64,000 bases of DNA, from positions 24,246,063-24,310,062 of the forward strand of contig NC_134833.1 in the NCBI RefSeq assembly GCF_004210375.1, in the 5' to 3' direction. A model generated the notes under the pieces. It was given only the letters and a program-made list of their open reading frames with translations. It did no database searches and was not told the DNA's origin. The position numbers were made by a program, and so were the translations under genes. The stretch is from Tachypleus tridentatus. Taxonomy: Eukaryota > Arthropoda > Merostomata > Xiphosura > Limulidae. Shown piece by piece: positions 24,440-37,122 of the stretch; position 1 is the first letter of the stretch, and each line of letters starts with the position of its first letter.

Positions 24440-25860
24440 AGAATTCTTCACTTCTTCACTATATGACACTACTCCACTATATGGAACTACTTCACTATAT
24501 GACACTACTTCACTATATGACATTACTCCACTATATGGCACTACTTCACTATATGGCACTACTTCACTATACGACACTACTCCACTATATGACACTACTT
24601 CACTATATGACACTACTCCACTATATGACAATACTTCACTATATGACACTACTCCACTGTATGGCACTACTTCACTATATGACACTACTCCACTATATGG
24701 CACTACTTCACTATATGACATTACTTCACTATATGACACTACTCCACTATATGGCACTACTTCACTATATGACACTACTCCACTATATGGCACTACTTCA
24801 CTATATGACACTACTCCACTATATGGCACTACTTCACTATATGACACTACTCCACTATATGGCACTACTTCACAATATGGCACTACTTCACTATACGACA
24901 TTACTCCACTATATGGCACTACTTCTCTATGTGACACTACTCCACTATATGGCACTACTTCACTATACGACATTACTTCACTATATGGCACTACTTCACT
25001 ATATGACACTACTCCACTATATGGCACTACTTCACTATATGACACTACTCCACTATATGGCACTACTTCACTATATGGCACTACTTCACTATATGGCACT
25101 ACTCCACTATATGACACTACTCCACTATATGACACTACTCCACTGTATGGCACTACTTCACTATACGACATTACTCCACTATATGGCACTACTTCTCTAT
25201 GTGACACTACTCCACTATATGACACTACTCCACTATATGGCACTACTTCACAATATGACACTACTCCACTATATGACACTACTCCACTGTATGGCACTAC
25301 TTCACTATACGACATTACTCCACTATATGGCACTACTTCTCTATGTGACACTACTCCACTATATGGCACTACTTCACTATACGACATTACTTCACTATAT
25401 GGCACTACTTCACTATATGACACTACTCCACTATATGGCACTACTTCACTATATGACACTACTTCACTATACGACACTACTCCACTATATGGCACTACTT
25501 CACAATATGGCACTACTTTACTATATGACACTTCTGCACTATATGGCACTACTTCACTATATGACACTACTTCACTATATGACACTACTCCACTATATGA
25601 CACCACTTCACTATATGACACTACTCCACTATATGACACTACTGCACTATATGGCACTACTCCACTATATGACACTACTTCACTATATGTCACTACTTCA
25701 TTATATGACACTTCTTCACTATATGACACTGCTTCACTTTATGGCACTACTTCACTATATGACACTACTTCACTATATGACACTACTGCACTATATGGCA
25801 CTACTGCACTATATAACACTACTACACTATATGACACTACTTCACAATATGCAGCTGTAC
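24440..25860. repeat. 18-bp minisatellite, about 78 copies
   Basis: The unit is CACTATATGGCACTACTT with variants GGC/GAC and CTT/CTCC. Because 18 is divisible by 3 and stops are absent, long frames are open on both strands: plus 24427-25875 reads LLHYMA/LLHYMT repeats, minus 25729-24374 reads VVPYSG/VVSYSE repeats. I treat both as artefacts: no family match, no promoter or splice context, and perfectly periodic DNA. Local blocks, such as the CACAATATGGCA variants, recur in order, showing segmental duplication inside the array. Confidence 0.92.
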
Positions 25861-25879
25861 TACTTTGACAATTGAGTTG

Positions 25880-26280
25880 AAGGAATGTGGGAAAGCAAGA
25901 ACTGAATGTGTAAAACTTGTTAGTTTGCAGTATTCTGCTCTGATACCATGATGCTGAGATTATCATCAGAACGATCACGCCAATCATGGATATAAATTCC
26001 CTTATCTTTCATTTGGCCTTCATCTCGAATGAGTTGTACAACTACAAAATCCAGATCCTTTTAAATATCTGCATCTAAAGATCTTTGAATTGGATGATCT
26101 GAAAACAGACTATTCGACAAAACCAAGTAAACTACCAAACTGTTCTAATTTATGCTTCTTGGACAGTTTTGGATGTAACAGCTGCCAAATGAAGTGATTC
26201 ATCTGCTTGTTTTTTACTCATGCCCACGTGAACGATGTCTTTTCATGATTACTATATCAGAAACAAATGAACAACGTAAT
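25880..26280 (-). pseudogene. Unidentified decayed coding relic
   Basis: On the minus strand, GMSKKQADESLHLAAVTSKT (about 26240-26180) and, after stops, DLDFVVVQLIRDEG then MKDKGIYIHDWRDRSDDN followed by LSIMVSEQNTAN and a stop (about 26060-25910) read like real protein composition against an AT-rich background. Stops in between show decay. I do not recognise the family; a transposon ORF is likely but not shown. Confidence 0.3.
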
Positions 26281-26421
26281 TAAAAAAGTAAACAAAATAA
26301 AAACTGGGTTAAAGGTCCTACCTATCTTGCTGTATAACAAAATATATTGTACTTAAATTTGTTCATTTATAAATTTTATTTTCATTTACTTGCTAAGAAA
26401 TAAGGCGTTAAATTCGACCAT

Positions 26422-26700
26422 GGCTCGGCATGGCCAGGTGGGTTAAGGCGTGCGACTTGTCATCTGAAGGTTGCGGGTTCACATTTCCGTCCCACCAAAA
26501 ATGCTCTCCTTTTCAGCCGTGGGGGCATTATAATGTGACGTTAATCCAACTATTCATTGGTAAAAGAGTAGACCAAGGGTTGGCGGTGGGTAATGATGAC
26601 TAGCTGCCTTCCTTCTAGTCTTACACTGCTTAATTAGGGACGGCTAGCACAGATAGCCCTCGAGTAGCTTTGCGCAAAATTAAAAAAAACAAACAAACAA
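26422..26700 (+). mobile_element. tRNA-derived SINE, family 1, complete
   Basis: The head is GGCTCGGCATGGCCAGGTGG (A-box TGGCCAGGTGGG) and GGTTGCGGGTTCACATT (B-box). The body is CAGCCGTGGGGGCATTATAA and GGTGATGACTAGCTGCC-like sequence. The 3' end is GCACAGATAGCCCTCGAGTA, GCTTTGCGC and an A-rich tail with CAAA repeats. It is inserted into the 3' end of the decayed gene at 26701-28470. Confidence 0.88.
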
Positions 26701-28470
26701 TTATGCATGAACCCCCAAATATAGTCTCCCATCATGTTTTCCTTATACAATCCTTGGTAGTGGCGTTCAAAGTCCAATATATCTTGGTGGAAGTGCTCGC
26801 CTTGCTCCTCTGAGTATGCTCACATGTTCTCCTTGAATTTATCGAGATGAGAGTCAAGGATATGAACTTTTCCTTCCTGCTGATCTTCTTGGGGAATTCT
26901 CTGCACTCCCGGATCTTCTTTATTTGTGGTCTAACGAAGACACCAGCTTTGACCTTTGCCTCACACAGCTTAGGGAAGAAGTCTTGAAGGTACTTGAAGG
27001 CTGCAGACTACTTATCAAGAGCTGTGACAAACTGTTTCATAAGACCCAATTTTATGTGCAATGGTGGAAACAACACTTTCTGGAGGTCTGCTAGTGGCTC
27101 ACACTTGACATTGTACTCACCCATAAAGAATTTGGTTCATTCTGGCCAGTGCTATTTGTTGTAGTGCGCTGCAGTGTCCTGCTGTCCCAAAGGCAAAGAT
27201 AAGAGGGAGACTTGGTAAAGCCTCCTTGGAGACCCATCAGGAATGTCACTACTTTGAAGTCTCTGATAACATCCCAGCCATACTCATCATACTTCACAGC
27301 TTCTAGCAAGGTTTTGACGTTTTTGTATTTCTCTTTGAGGTGCATCGAATGAGCCAGTGGAAGCGACGGATACTTATTCCCGTTATGGAGCAGCATAGCT
27401 TTGAGGCTTTTGAAGGAGCTATCAGTGAAGAGGCGCTACTCATTCGGGTTACAGGCAATTCCAATTGCCTCGCACAGACCAGATACATTGTGGCAGAAGC
27501 AGAGGCCATCTTGACGAGTGAAGAAGCTTAAAAATTGTTGATGACGCTTCCTCTGACTTGCGACTTGTAGATTGTCATCTAACAAATCCCACTCCTTGAG
27601 TCTAGATGTCTAAAGCTCGGAATTCGACTTTGTTAGACCAAGATTTCTGATCAAGTCATTGCGATCTCTTTGGTTGGGGTAGTATGGGTTTCTCTCACCA
27701 GCTGCACCTCTGAATTGTAATCTGGATCTTCAACGTGCACCTCCTCTTCTAATTTGCTGCTCTCTTCTGAGGATGGCTGCTTTCTCTCTGGCGGAGTGAG
27801 TACAGGGAGCTCAGGGCAGTGTGGCAATGGGGCGATGGATGATGGAAGGTCTGGATACATGACAGCAAATGCATTTCTGCCAGCCCAACGTTTGGAAGGA
27901 CCCACCATGTAGAAGTATCAATTGCTTGAGTGGTCAGTGGCTTCAAGCCAAATTTTTGAAAAAGCGAACGTCATGGCTCTCTTTTCCTCTCTGTACCATC
28001 CTGCAAAAGAGCAAAATAAAATTGTTATTATGAAGAATAAATCTATTTCATCCACAACTAATGTGTAAGATGTTCGTGTAAAATATTTTATATGTGATAT
28101 TTTTCTATACTATTGGACATTTAAAAATAAATTAATTGAAAGATATTTAAATTTCAAAAGGTATACAATTTATATAATATAAAATATTACTATTCAAGCA
28201 AGCAAAAATTATCCGTTTTACCTTCTAGAGGTTTTTTGCAGTGCTCGCAGGTCAAATGAGGTGCCCAGGGTTTGTCTTGATCCCCGACAGGCATGCTAAA
28301 ATATGCCTTGTAGGCTTCACACATTTTAGCAGATGTTGTCACAGAGTACGTTTTCGCTCTTGTCTTAATAAATTTGCCACATACATTGCAGAATGTGTCT
28401 GAAGAATGCTTGATGCCATCTCTGATAAAATCAAATAGGTCTATGTGTTCACTTAGGCAGCTAGAACGAA
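26701..28470 (-). pseudogene. Decayed copy of a multicopy invertebrate gene family (EEQGE-FHQD type), intron-bearing
   Basis: Minus strand, first part 28470-28222: DTFCNVCGKFIKTRAKTYS, KAYFSMPVGDQDKPWAPH, CEHCKKPLE (zinc-binding-like CxxC pairs). A GTAAAA donor at 28222 and a TTTTGCAG acceptor near 28000 bracket an intron. GWYREEKRAMTFAF follows, then the Pro/Ser/Glu region (27908-27651). VLLHNGNKYPSLPLAHSMHL and VVTFLMGLQGGFTKSPSYLC sit in 27396-27091, and ILDSHLDKFKENM, YSEEQGEHFHQDILDFE near 26880-26760. I recall many similar predicted proteins in arthropods and cnidarians, apparently transposon-associated, but no function. Several frameshifts and stops. Confidence 0.75.
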
Positions 28471-28918
28471 ACTGAAGTGATGAGTGGTGAGCCCCTGTAT
28501 ATATATTACTATGGAAAGTTCTTAAAAATTCTTGTAAGTTCGAGAAAATTCTTTATCAGCTACTCAGCAATGAATCTACCTGGAATATTTTGGAAAATGT
28601 GTAAATTTGAAAATTTCATTACCCAGGTCACAAAAGAAAAGGTTCAAGAGTAAAATAGGTCTTTTCCATTTACTTTAGGCATAAGCAATTAGGAAATAAC
28701 ACTTTCTGTCCAGGAACAAGAAAAAGTAAAAATTTTGATAAGGTTTCCTGGGTGTTCCGATTTTAATAACGTGCATATAAAATGATTCCAAATTGCTGTT
28801 AAACATATGTTTATCAACATAGTGGTGGATGTAATGCTGTATAGAATTCACCACTATGAAGACAAACTTCATGTTCAACAACCACAACTATATACAAACA
28901 AATGGCCAAACCATGAGC

Positions 28919-29325
28919 AATCCAGTATCACCAGTTCTAGTAAATACGTGTTTATCAAGTTCTGTCATACTTAAACCTCCCTTTCCAATCCAGTATCACC
29001 AGTTCTAGTCAATACGTGTTTATCAAGTTCTGTCATACTTGAACCTCCCTTTCCAATCCAGTATCACCAGTTCTAGTCAATACGTGTTTATCAAGTTCTG
29101 TCATACCTAAACCTCCCTTTCCAATCCAGTATCACCAGTTCTAGTCAATACGTGTTTATCAAGTTCTGTCATACCTGAACCTCCCTTTCCAATCCAGTAT
29201 CACCAGTTCTAGTCAATAGTGTTTATCAAGTTCTGTCATACCTAAACCTCCCTTTCCAATCCAGTATCACCAGTTCTAGTCAATACGTGTTTATCAAGTT
29301 CTGTCATACCTAAACCTCCCTTTCC
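28919..29325. repeat. 68-bp minisatellite, six copies
   Basis: The unit begins AATCCAGTATCACCAGTTCT and runs through TTTATCAAGTTCTGTCATAC to CCTCCCTTTCC. Copies are almost identical; one lacks a single base (AATAGTG for AATACGTG). Confidence 0.93.
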
Positions 29326-29339
29326 AGGGGAGGAGGTTG

Positions 29340-31150
29340 AATACTTAACTCTCATTAATTCTGGTTTATCTTCGCAAATCTACTTACATAACTTTGTGTT
29401 TATTTGCCAAACTTTAACTATTTGTGGAGGGTATATTTGCCCTACATATGCTAGTTTTGCTAATATTTTTTATGTTTGATAGTTTTAATGTTTTGCTAGA
29501 AGAGAGAGATCTCTTGCTACTGATCTATTGTTTCATTTACTTTTTGAGCTAAAATATTCTGGTTATATTCTGTTGTGGTTTTACAGCATTCCTGGAAGTG
29601 TAATTGGTTCTTGGATTCAGTTAGATTAAAAAGGTTATTTTATGTGTTACTGTTGTTTAGCCAGAAGACGTACGGTTTAATCCAATTTATTTTTTGTGCT
29701 TCTACTGTCACAGTACTTCATTATGTCCAAACTATGTTTGATAGACTTTGTTGTACTTAAAGTTTGGGTGACACCATCTGCACGAACGATAGTCATTTGC
29801 TTTTCTACTCGGTTTTCTGGAATGAGAATACCTGGCGCTAATTTATAGATAAAGGATAATTTCAATAATCAGGACAACAAGGACTAGGAACAGAGAACAA
29901 CCCCTAGAGCTGACAGAAATTACCATGGATAAGTTATCATTGACTTTTAATGTAACTTTAGCACTTGTGTAAATTGTTTTGATCCAATTCACTGTGCTAG
30001 CTGGGAAATTGTATTTCCTCGGATGTACAGGAGAAAGTCGTGGTTGACTCTGTTCTATTGTTACTATGTTTATTTGCGGCTTAGTTCTGCTGTGGGTTTG
30101 GATTGTATCCCTAATGAGGCTATTATTTTATTGTAAGTTTCTGTTTGGGACGCTAAATGTTTGTGTGTTGCTTACTAGATTTTCAGTCATTCTTTTTATT
30201 CAGTTACTTATGCACTTTTGAAGTTTTTGTAGTCTATGTTACTTAATGTGATAGTTATGTAGTTTTTGAGATATGGGGTTGGTTCACTTGTTTTGTTATG
30301 TAGATTTATAAAACCAGTCTTAAATGAAGGTGGAAGTTCATTTTTATTTAGCTCTGGTTCAACATTACTGTGAAATTGGGTTCAATGTTCTAAAATGTTC
30401 TGTAGAGTTCAACTGGAAGACCAGACCATCCGGTCGTGGTGATTTATTGTTTTTCATTGTATTGAGTTCTTCCCACGAGTTCCCAACATTCTTGCGTTGT
30501 AATTGGCCCTGAAAGTGCTGCGTCGAGTTTTTTAATACAAAATGTGTTGCCCCCCTCCAGTGGCACAGCGGTATATCCGCAGACTCACAACGTTATAAAC
30601 CGCGTTTTGATACCCGTGTAGTTTTGTGCTTAATTACAAACAAACAAAATATGTTTAGTTTTTCATCTATTTGTTCCACTGTGTTTGTGTTATCGAGTGT
30701 GGAAACGTTGAATTTCCAGTGCTCTTGGCCTCGATTTATTGTCTTAGATGTTTCTAATTCCAATTTTAACACATGGTGAACTGTAACATAAAAATCTTTA
30801 GTGCTAATTGGGCTTATGCAGTTTTTTTCTACCGTCGACAGCAGCATATCGCTGAAGACGTAGAATATGTCGAGCCTGACCTCTATTACCGTATTGCTCC
30901 AGTATGTCATACCAAGGTCTAAACTCTGAATATGAGTCCAACATAAAATAAATCAAATTTATCGATTACTCGTTTTAGCCAACTTATAGTTTCATTTCTG
31001 TTTAAACTACCGTTTATTTGCTCTAAAACAGGATTTACAATAACACAGTTAAAATCTCCATCTATAATATCATTGTCGTTTTGTATCTTTTTTGAAACAT
31101 TTTGTGTTGAGGCGACATCATTTTGCAAGAGCACGAAAATGAAGTTCACT
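29340..31150 (-). mobile_element. Decayed LINE fragment, L1/Tx1 type
   Basis: Minus strand, in order. Endonuclease: IIDGDFNCVIVNPVLEQ (about 31060-31000), then EVRLDIFYVFSDMLLSTVEK and the DFYVTVHHVLKLELE with RGQEHWKFNVSTL that ends L1-type endonucleases (30890-30700). RT start: WEELNTMKNNKSPRPDGL (about 30480-30420), then KNYITITLSNIDYKNFKSA (about 30280-30210). A later weak piece lies in 29865-29677. RNase H is not seen. Stops and frameshifts are many; the 3' limit is approximate. Confidence 0.7.
30550..30648 (+). mobile_element. SINE family 2, nested in the LINE
   Basis: CCAGTGGCACAGCGGTATAT (A-box side), CAGACTCACAACGTTATAAA, then a mutated B-box and a tail GTAGTTTTGTGCTTAATTAC plus AAACAAACAAA. 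It interrupts the LINE between its endonuclease and RT parts. Confidence 0.75.
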
Positions 31151-34100
31151 TACTTCAAGGTACATCAAATGCGACTAAGTTTTTATATTACCTTTCATCA
31201 CCAAGATATATATATGTATATACAAAGCTGAATTATTGGATGTGACGTCACATACTTAAGTGACTCCGTTGGCCACCTGCAAGTAAAGCTGTTTCTAGGG
31301 TTTGAGATTGTGCCATGGTTTTTGGTTAAGAAGCGTAAACAGTATTTAAGCCTACTAGTCGTGGCAGAAAGGTAGTGGTGTTGAGTTATTAATTGGTAGG
31401 TTACATTTCTGGGAAAATTAAAATTATAAGAAAAGAAGTCATAAAACTCAGAGTAAAAGATATAATATTGAAAACTTAAAAATACATCGTTTAATTACTA
31501 AATTTTGATATCTTCAATGATAAAAAGATTGAAACGTGTTGTTTTTTTTTAAAGTTTATTGTTAAGTGCTGTGTAACGTAGACTGTAGTGGTGCTCCAAT
31601 GAATTCGAGTATGAGTTATGATTCGATTTAATATTATAACAAAATTACGTATACGGCTTTATTCAGTTGGTTTGACGTAAGGGTAAGAATTTGGTAAGAC
31701 GTGTACCTCCTCCACTGTTATAGTGACATGTAAGTTTTGTGTTGTAACTTGTAATATAAGCTCCATTTTACTGTTTATTTCTCCTACCAATTGTTTGTAC
31801 TATTTCTGGCACTTTTGTGTGTGTGCTAATACTAACAATAGTGATTACTAGTAATACTTCCAGTTGTGTGGGATTAGAAGTTACAACCGTATATATTTAC
31901 ATGCATACAATGTTAGTCTTACAGATTACAATGTCCCAGATAAACCTTACAGACTGTTGTGGTAGAGGTAAAATAACTTGTCCATAAAAACTAAAACTAT
32001 AAATAAGTCCTAAACTATTCTTGGTTAAAACATGCTGTTTAAAAGGTTTTTTTTAATTTGTCAGTTTCCTTGCACAAAATAAAGCAAATAAGTTTCAAAT
32101 TAATATATTTTAAATGCAAACCATCTTTCCACTTACCAGTTTTGGATCTAACATTTCTATGTTTGTTGTCTGGTCTAGTCATTAATATTGTCCAGGTTTG
32201 TGTTTATAGAATTAACAAGTTGAGTCTTTACCAGCATTACAATAGCATCAGTAAGTTTAAAAGTATTAATGACCATTTGTAATACACATTTTTGAGAAAA
32301 AAACATTCTCATGTACAATAAAGCCATTTATCTAGGTTTTTTTATTTCTCTAGTTTTATACCTTTTTTTGCATCTGTTTTAGTATATGTAACAGAAGCTT
32401 CTATTGGTTGTTTTGTATGTGTAGTCAACTTACTTTATATCTTATGATCATTAGTACATTGTATAATTTATTGTAAAAAATTTAATATTTTATTTTAAAT
32501 TTGAATATACCATATTTGTAGTGTACACTTTAAGGTTGCTAAATATCCAAGTCTGTGTTATTCAGACACGTTTATTGTAGATATTCAGTGTATTTCATGA
32601 ACATATTAATTTCTTTATTTTTATTTTGGTGTGCCCATGGTACTGATGAATACCAAGATGAAAAAAAACATTTGGATGAAGCACCTGTTGTTTCCCTGTC
32701 ATAAGTATATATGATGAATGTACTAGATATACAACTTATACCAGTTTGGAGTACTGACACTTGTACGTAGCTAGGTTTATTTGTTTCTGGTCCTATGTTG
32801 TATGGTCATCTTGTATTACTGTTCATGGAGATGAGGTCGGTAATAAAACTGCCTGCTGTGTAGGTTAATTGTTCTGTCCTTTAGTTATGTGACCTTTTGG
32901 TGTTTGTTATAAGTCTTGTGGCCACTGTATTTGTTAGTGTAGTGGAAAAGGTGTGGATTTACAGTAATTTTGAGACAGCCCCATTCTTATCTGTGAGATA
33001 AATAAATATAGTTATGGTTATCTGTGTAAATAAATATGGGAAAAACATTGGTTATAAAGTGTCCACACACTTTTGTTTAAGAAACAAAAGGTTTACTGAC
33101 GTGCTTAAATTGTCAAGGGAACCAATAGTGTTGATGTGTCATCTTTTTTCATACTTAATAGTGAGTATATTAGGATTAGGGGGCACAAATATAAATTTTA
33201 GCAGGATAGTAGTCATCTTCACCTAAGATTTTATTTCGCTAACATTGTCAATTGGACTTTGGAGTGGGTTACCTTTTTATGTTGTATAGGCAACAAATTT
33301 CAGTGAGTTTAGGAGAAAGCTTGATAAAAAAAAAAAAAAGGATGATAAAGGTTGTTTTATTTTAATAATTTAGTGGAGAGAACAATATAGATGTAGCAGT
33401 ATGTTCCTTGTTTCCCTAAATATAATGTTTCTTTTTAAACTTTGCTATCCTGAGGTTTTAATGACTGTATACTAATATCTTAACCTTTCTTTGGGCTTGG
33501 CTGTTTGTATATTATGATACAGCTAGAACACCAAGTTGTTTAAATATTTACGACCATAAGCAATCTAATTTTTTGTTTGTTTGAGCCAAGAATTTCAAGT
33601 TAATCCTCCAGTCAGTATAGTTTTCTTAAATATATGGTTTCTTTATGTATAATTATTTATTATTGTCACATTTCTATAACTTTATTTGTTATCTTGAGGA
33701 AGTGTGATATCCTAACAAACTAGTATCAGGTTTTTGTAAATTGAAAATTTTAGTAATGAATAAATTTGAGTAAATATGTTGTGATGTGGTTCTCAACTGT
33801 GAACATATTAGAAATGCAATATTTTTGAAGGAATGTTGAAATTAAAATGACTTAACTAATTAACACATTTTTATGTCATACGTCTTGAATACATCACTGT
33901 TGACAATAGTTACACAAGTAACTAAATCTTTGAATGTTTGATAATTTATTATTTCAGTATTGTAAAAATTAAGTCAGACATCAATGTTACAATCTTTTTC
34001 TGTAACATAGCAACTAAGTCATCAGGAATACTCTTGACTAGCTTAATAAAGACACATAGAGTAGTCCCGAGAACTTATTAAAGATGAGTAACATAGGACA

Positions 34101-34915
34101 GTTCATAAACACTGGACATATTGAGTAGCATATACAATCAGTCACTGATAAATTACCAGCTACTGCAGCTGAGCATACACTGATATTTAGTAAAATAAAC
34201 ATGAGTTTGTCATAAACAGACTAACGATGAAAACCTTGTACATCCGATGTCATGTGACTGTTGAATAACATCATACATTAAAGTTTAGACTTAGATTATT
34301 TGTAAGTCACTATTACTAGAAGTTTTGTGTAATGATATGATAATATATGTAATGGTTAGGTGCTAACAGACACCTTCATCTGATGGAATAAATAATCCAT
34401 ATTTGATTATTCACAGTATAATGGGGATTGTGAGCTAGTGTGTTGATTCTAATGCATAATTTGATAAAGGACTCTGCTTGTTGACTTTGGTGCAGTGTTG
34501 AGGAGTCTATATCACACTATTTACCAGAACTGAGGTGATGTACACTACCATACCAACCAAGAATTGAGGGAATTGGCTGTATGAGAAAGGAACAAATGGT
34601 ATACAGACTATCACAGAGTCTGCTTTAAAAACTTGTCTGTTTAGAACAACAATAAACAAAGATGGGTGTACCAATATGAATGAATATTTATCTGTGTGTG
34701 AATATGTAAGTTAACATTACCAAAGCGATATATCTACAAGAAACTAAAAATTAACCCAGTAATGAGTATAACTAATTATGTGTAGTGTTCCGACATTTGA
34801 TAATTCAAATGAACTTTTAGTCAGTTTGGTACTATTGTTGTTAGGAGTACTTAAGGCTAAGGTACACTTATAAACAATGTTGAATATATCTGTGTGATTT
34901 AGGTTGAAATAAAGG
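31151..34915. other. Intergenic, nothing recognised
   Basis: AT-rich sequence between the LINE relic and a palindrome. Open frames at 32058-32282, 32572-32760 and 33014-33226 have no recognisable features. Upstream TRPM non-coding exons could be hidden here but cannot be seen without transcripts. Confidence 0.5.
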
Positions 34916-34919
34916 TAAT

Positions 34920-35140
34920 AATTAAATACAATTTTAGGCCTATCGTGGCCAAATGGCTCCCCATGGCATGCAACATATGGAGTTGCATGGCTCTCGTCCC
35001 GTTATCGTAAAATATAAATCGTAATTATTGTAACGTACCCACGGCTCAAAAGTGCGAAGCCAGAGAATAAACACGAATTATATTTTACGATAACGGGACG
35101 AGAGCCATGCAACTCCGTTGGCATGCTACATACGATTTAT
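34920..35140. repeat. Palindromic pair of tRNA-like segments
   Basis: The left arm, about 34961-35012 (GGCATGCAACATATGGAGTT then GCATGGCTCTCGTCCCGTTA), and the right arm, about 35078-35130 (TACGATAACGGGACGAGAGC then CATGCAACTCCGTTGGCATG), are near-perfect reverse complements of about 50 bp, around a 65-bp loop. The sequence before the left arm (ATCGTGGCCAAATGGCT) resembles an A-box and the arm contains a B-box-like GGCTCTCGTCCC. Confidence 0.75.
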
Positions 35141-35187
35141 TGTTTGAGGTAAACAATGGACTGCCTGTGCTCTGACTCTCACTGGTA

Positions 35188-35395
35188 TCGAAAACACACG
35201 TTTCTAGCGTTGTGAGTCCGCAGATATGCCGTCCTGCCAGTGGGCACTAGACTTACGGACAAATTTCACCGTTCGGTTTGACAAGAGTTGGCGGTGGGTG
35301 GTGTTGACTAGCTGTTTCCTCTAATTTATCACCACAAAACTGTAATCAGCTTTCGAATAGCTTTACGCGAAATTAAACAAAGCGAACAAATCAAG
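35188..35395. mobile_element. Head-to-head SINE fragments (family 2 minus, family 1 plus)
   Basis: 35188-35250 is the inverted head of SINE 2 (GCGTTGTGAGTCCGCAGATA). 35255-35395 is the 3' half of SINE 1 on the plus strand (GAGTTGGCGGTGGGTGGTGT, GACTAGCTG, then GAATAGCTTTACGCGAAATT and a CAAA tail). Confidence 0.7.
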
Positions 35396-36765
35396 TCAAT
35401 TTAGGCGTTAGCCATATTAGTTCTATCTTAAGACACTTACCTCTGGTGAAGATAGAAAATACAATATGAAGTTTCATGAAATATAAAACCTTTCATTAAA
35501 TACTCTCAGATAAATATATTTCTTGACTTGTGTCGTAGGTGATGGTAGAACCGATAAGAAACGTGTGTAAAACTGAATCCAACACTTTAACAGGAATGTT
35601 GATTCATTGAAAAATAAAGCTATTTTGATTTCGTGTTCGTGTTTCTAAATGTGTAGGTTTATATAGCAAAGTTTGAAAGTCTTAATACTGTCAGTATAAA
35701 CAAACGGATACCTGTTTACTTGTTTTTAATTACGTCGAAAAACAGTCACCAGTTCACCATCAGACAAGTCAGTTGTGTAATAAACTCGCAGATATCGACA
35801 GGATAACTAAGTTATTTGAGTACAGTTTTTAAATATCGATAAATGTATAAGTTTCTTCTGTGTATGTGTTGATTTGTACCGATCCCATACTAGCTGGGAA
35901 TTTAAATCAGGACATTCTAGTCGCACAAAATAAAGCAAGTACAGTTAAACGTTTATATTGTGTTACACAACTTTAAGTGTGTTTAACTATGTTTAATCGT
36001 ATACTATTGAGGTGCTTTCCGTGAAGTTTCTCCTTTGTCACGTGCCATGGCTATCACAAGTTATGATAGCCATTGTTTCAAACCATTTTCTTTTATCACA
36101 GCATGAGGTGACACAAATTTCTCGTATCGTGTGATAACAGTTGTTGAAGATATCGAACCTGCCCTTGCATATCACGTTCCTAGACTTGTAGTATTTAAAG
36201 CTATTTCACCTTGGTATTTTGTTTTGTTATTTTCATTTTACGATGACGGCGATGTCTAGACGAGCATTGTTAGACTGAGATATAAAACTAGTATGTACTG
36301 GTTGTAGGAAAAACCCAAAATATAGGTATCTACATTCGACTTTCCATGGTGTAGCTTGCATTACGTAAGCGAGTATTTTAACTGGACGAGAGGAACATGC
36401 AGTTGAAAGTATGAAATATTTTTAAAGTTTGTTTCAATATTTATAAATTGAGAATTTGTAAATATAAAACTGATAAAATAACCTTTTTAAAATACAACTA
36501 TTCAAATCAGTTCATATTATATAAATTGATTTGTTATTACTGCTCTGTAGGTTTTGCCTGATAAACTAAGAGTATGCTTTCTTCCATACGTTCAGCATGT
36601 CAAGCTTTTTTCTTGGGTAATACAGTTATTTTAAATATACGATATCAAGTTACAAATAATGGAGATTTATTGAGTGTAGGGGTGATTTATATAAAATTGT
36701 CTGGTAGTGAAATAAAATAGTTTTATTAGCACGCAAACCAGAAAATAAATTATCTGGTAGTGGAT
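35396..36765. other. Intergenic, nothing recognised
   Basis: No coding or repeat family is recognised. GTACTGGTTGTAGGAAAAAC near 36296 gives a short Cys-containing reading but stops flank it. Confidence 0.45.
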
Positions 36766-37032
36766 TTGGTTTGTTTGAAATTTCGTGCAAAGCTACATGA
36801 GGGCTATCTGTGCTAGTCATCCCTAATTTAGCAGTGTTAGACTAGAGGGAAGGCAGCTAGTCATCACTGCCAACTCTTGGGCTACTCTTTTACCAACAAA
36901 TAGTGGGATTGACTGTAACATTATAACACCCCCAGTGCTGAAAGGGCAAACATGGCTGTTGTGATGGAGATTGAAATCCATGACCCTCAGATCACGAGTT
37001 GAGTGCCTCAACCACCTGGCCATGCTGGGCCT
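36766..37032 (-). mobile_element. tRNA-derived SINE, family 1, inverted
   Basis: Begins TTGGTTTGTTTGAAATTTCG (inverted tail), GCAAAGCTACATGAGGGCTA, and ends GCCATGCTGGGCC, the inverted head. It is a complete copy, less worn than the one at 21420. The minus open frame 36823-37050 is only this SINE. Confidence 0.88.
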
Positions 37033-37122
37033 ATATGCTAGTGGAATCATATGATTTATTTACTGGTTTGTGTTCTAATAAAATTATTTGGTAGTGGAAT
37101 CATATGGTTTATTTACTGGTTT

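Noticed and set aside
24374..25875. 451- and 482-codon open frames on opposite strands
   Set aside because: Pure products of an 18-bp tandem repeat; both strands open equally, no family match, no gene context.
31919..33226. Possible exons with Met starts between the genes
   Set aside because: No conserved protein features and no convincing splice-site pairs.
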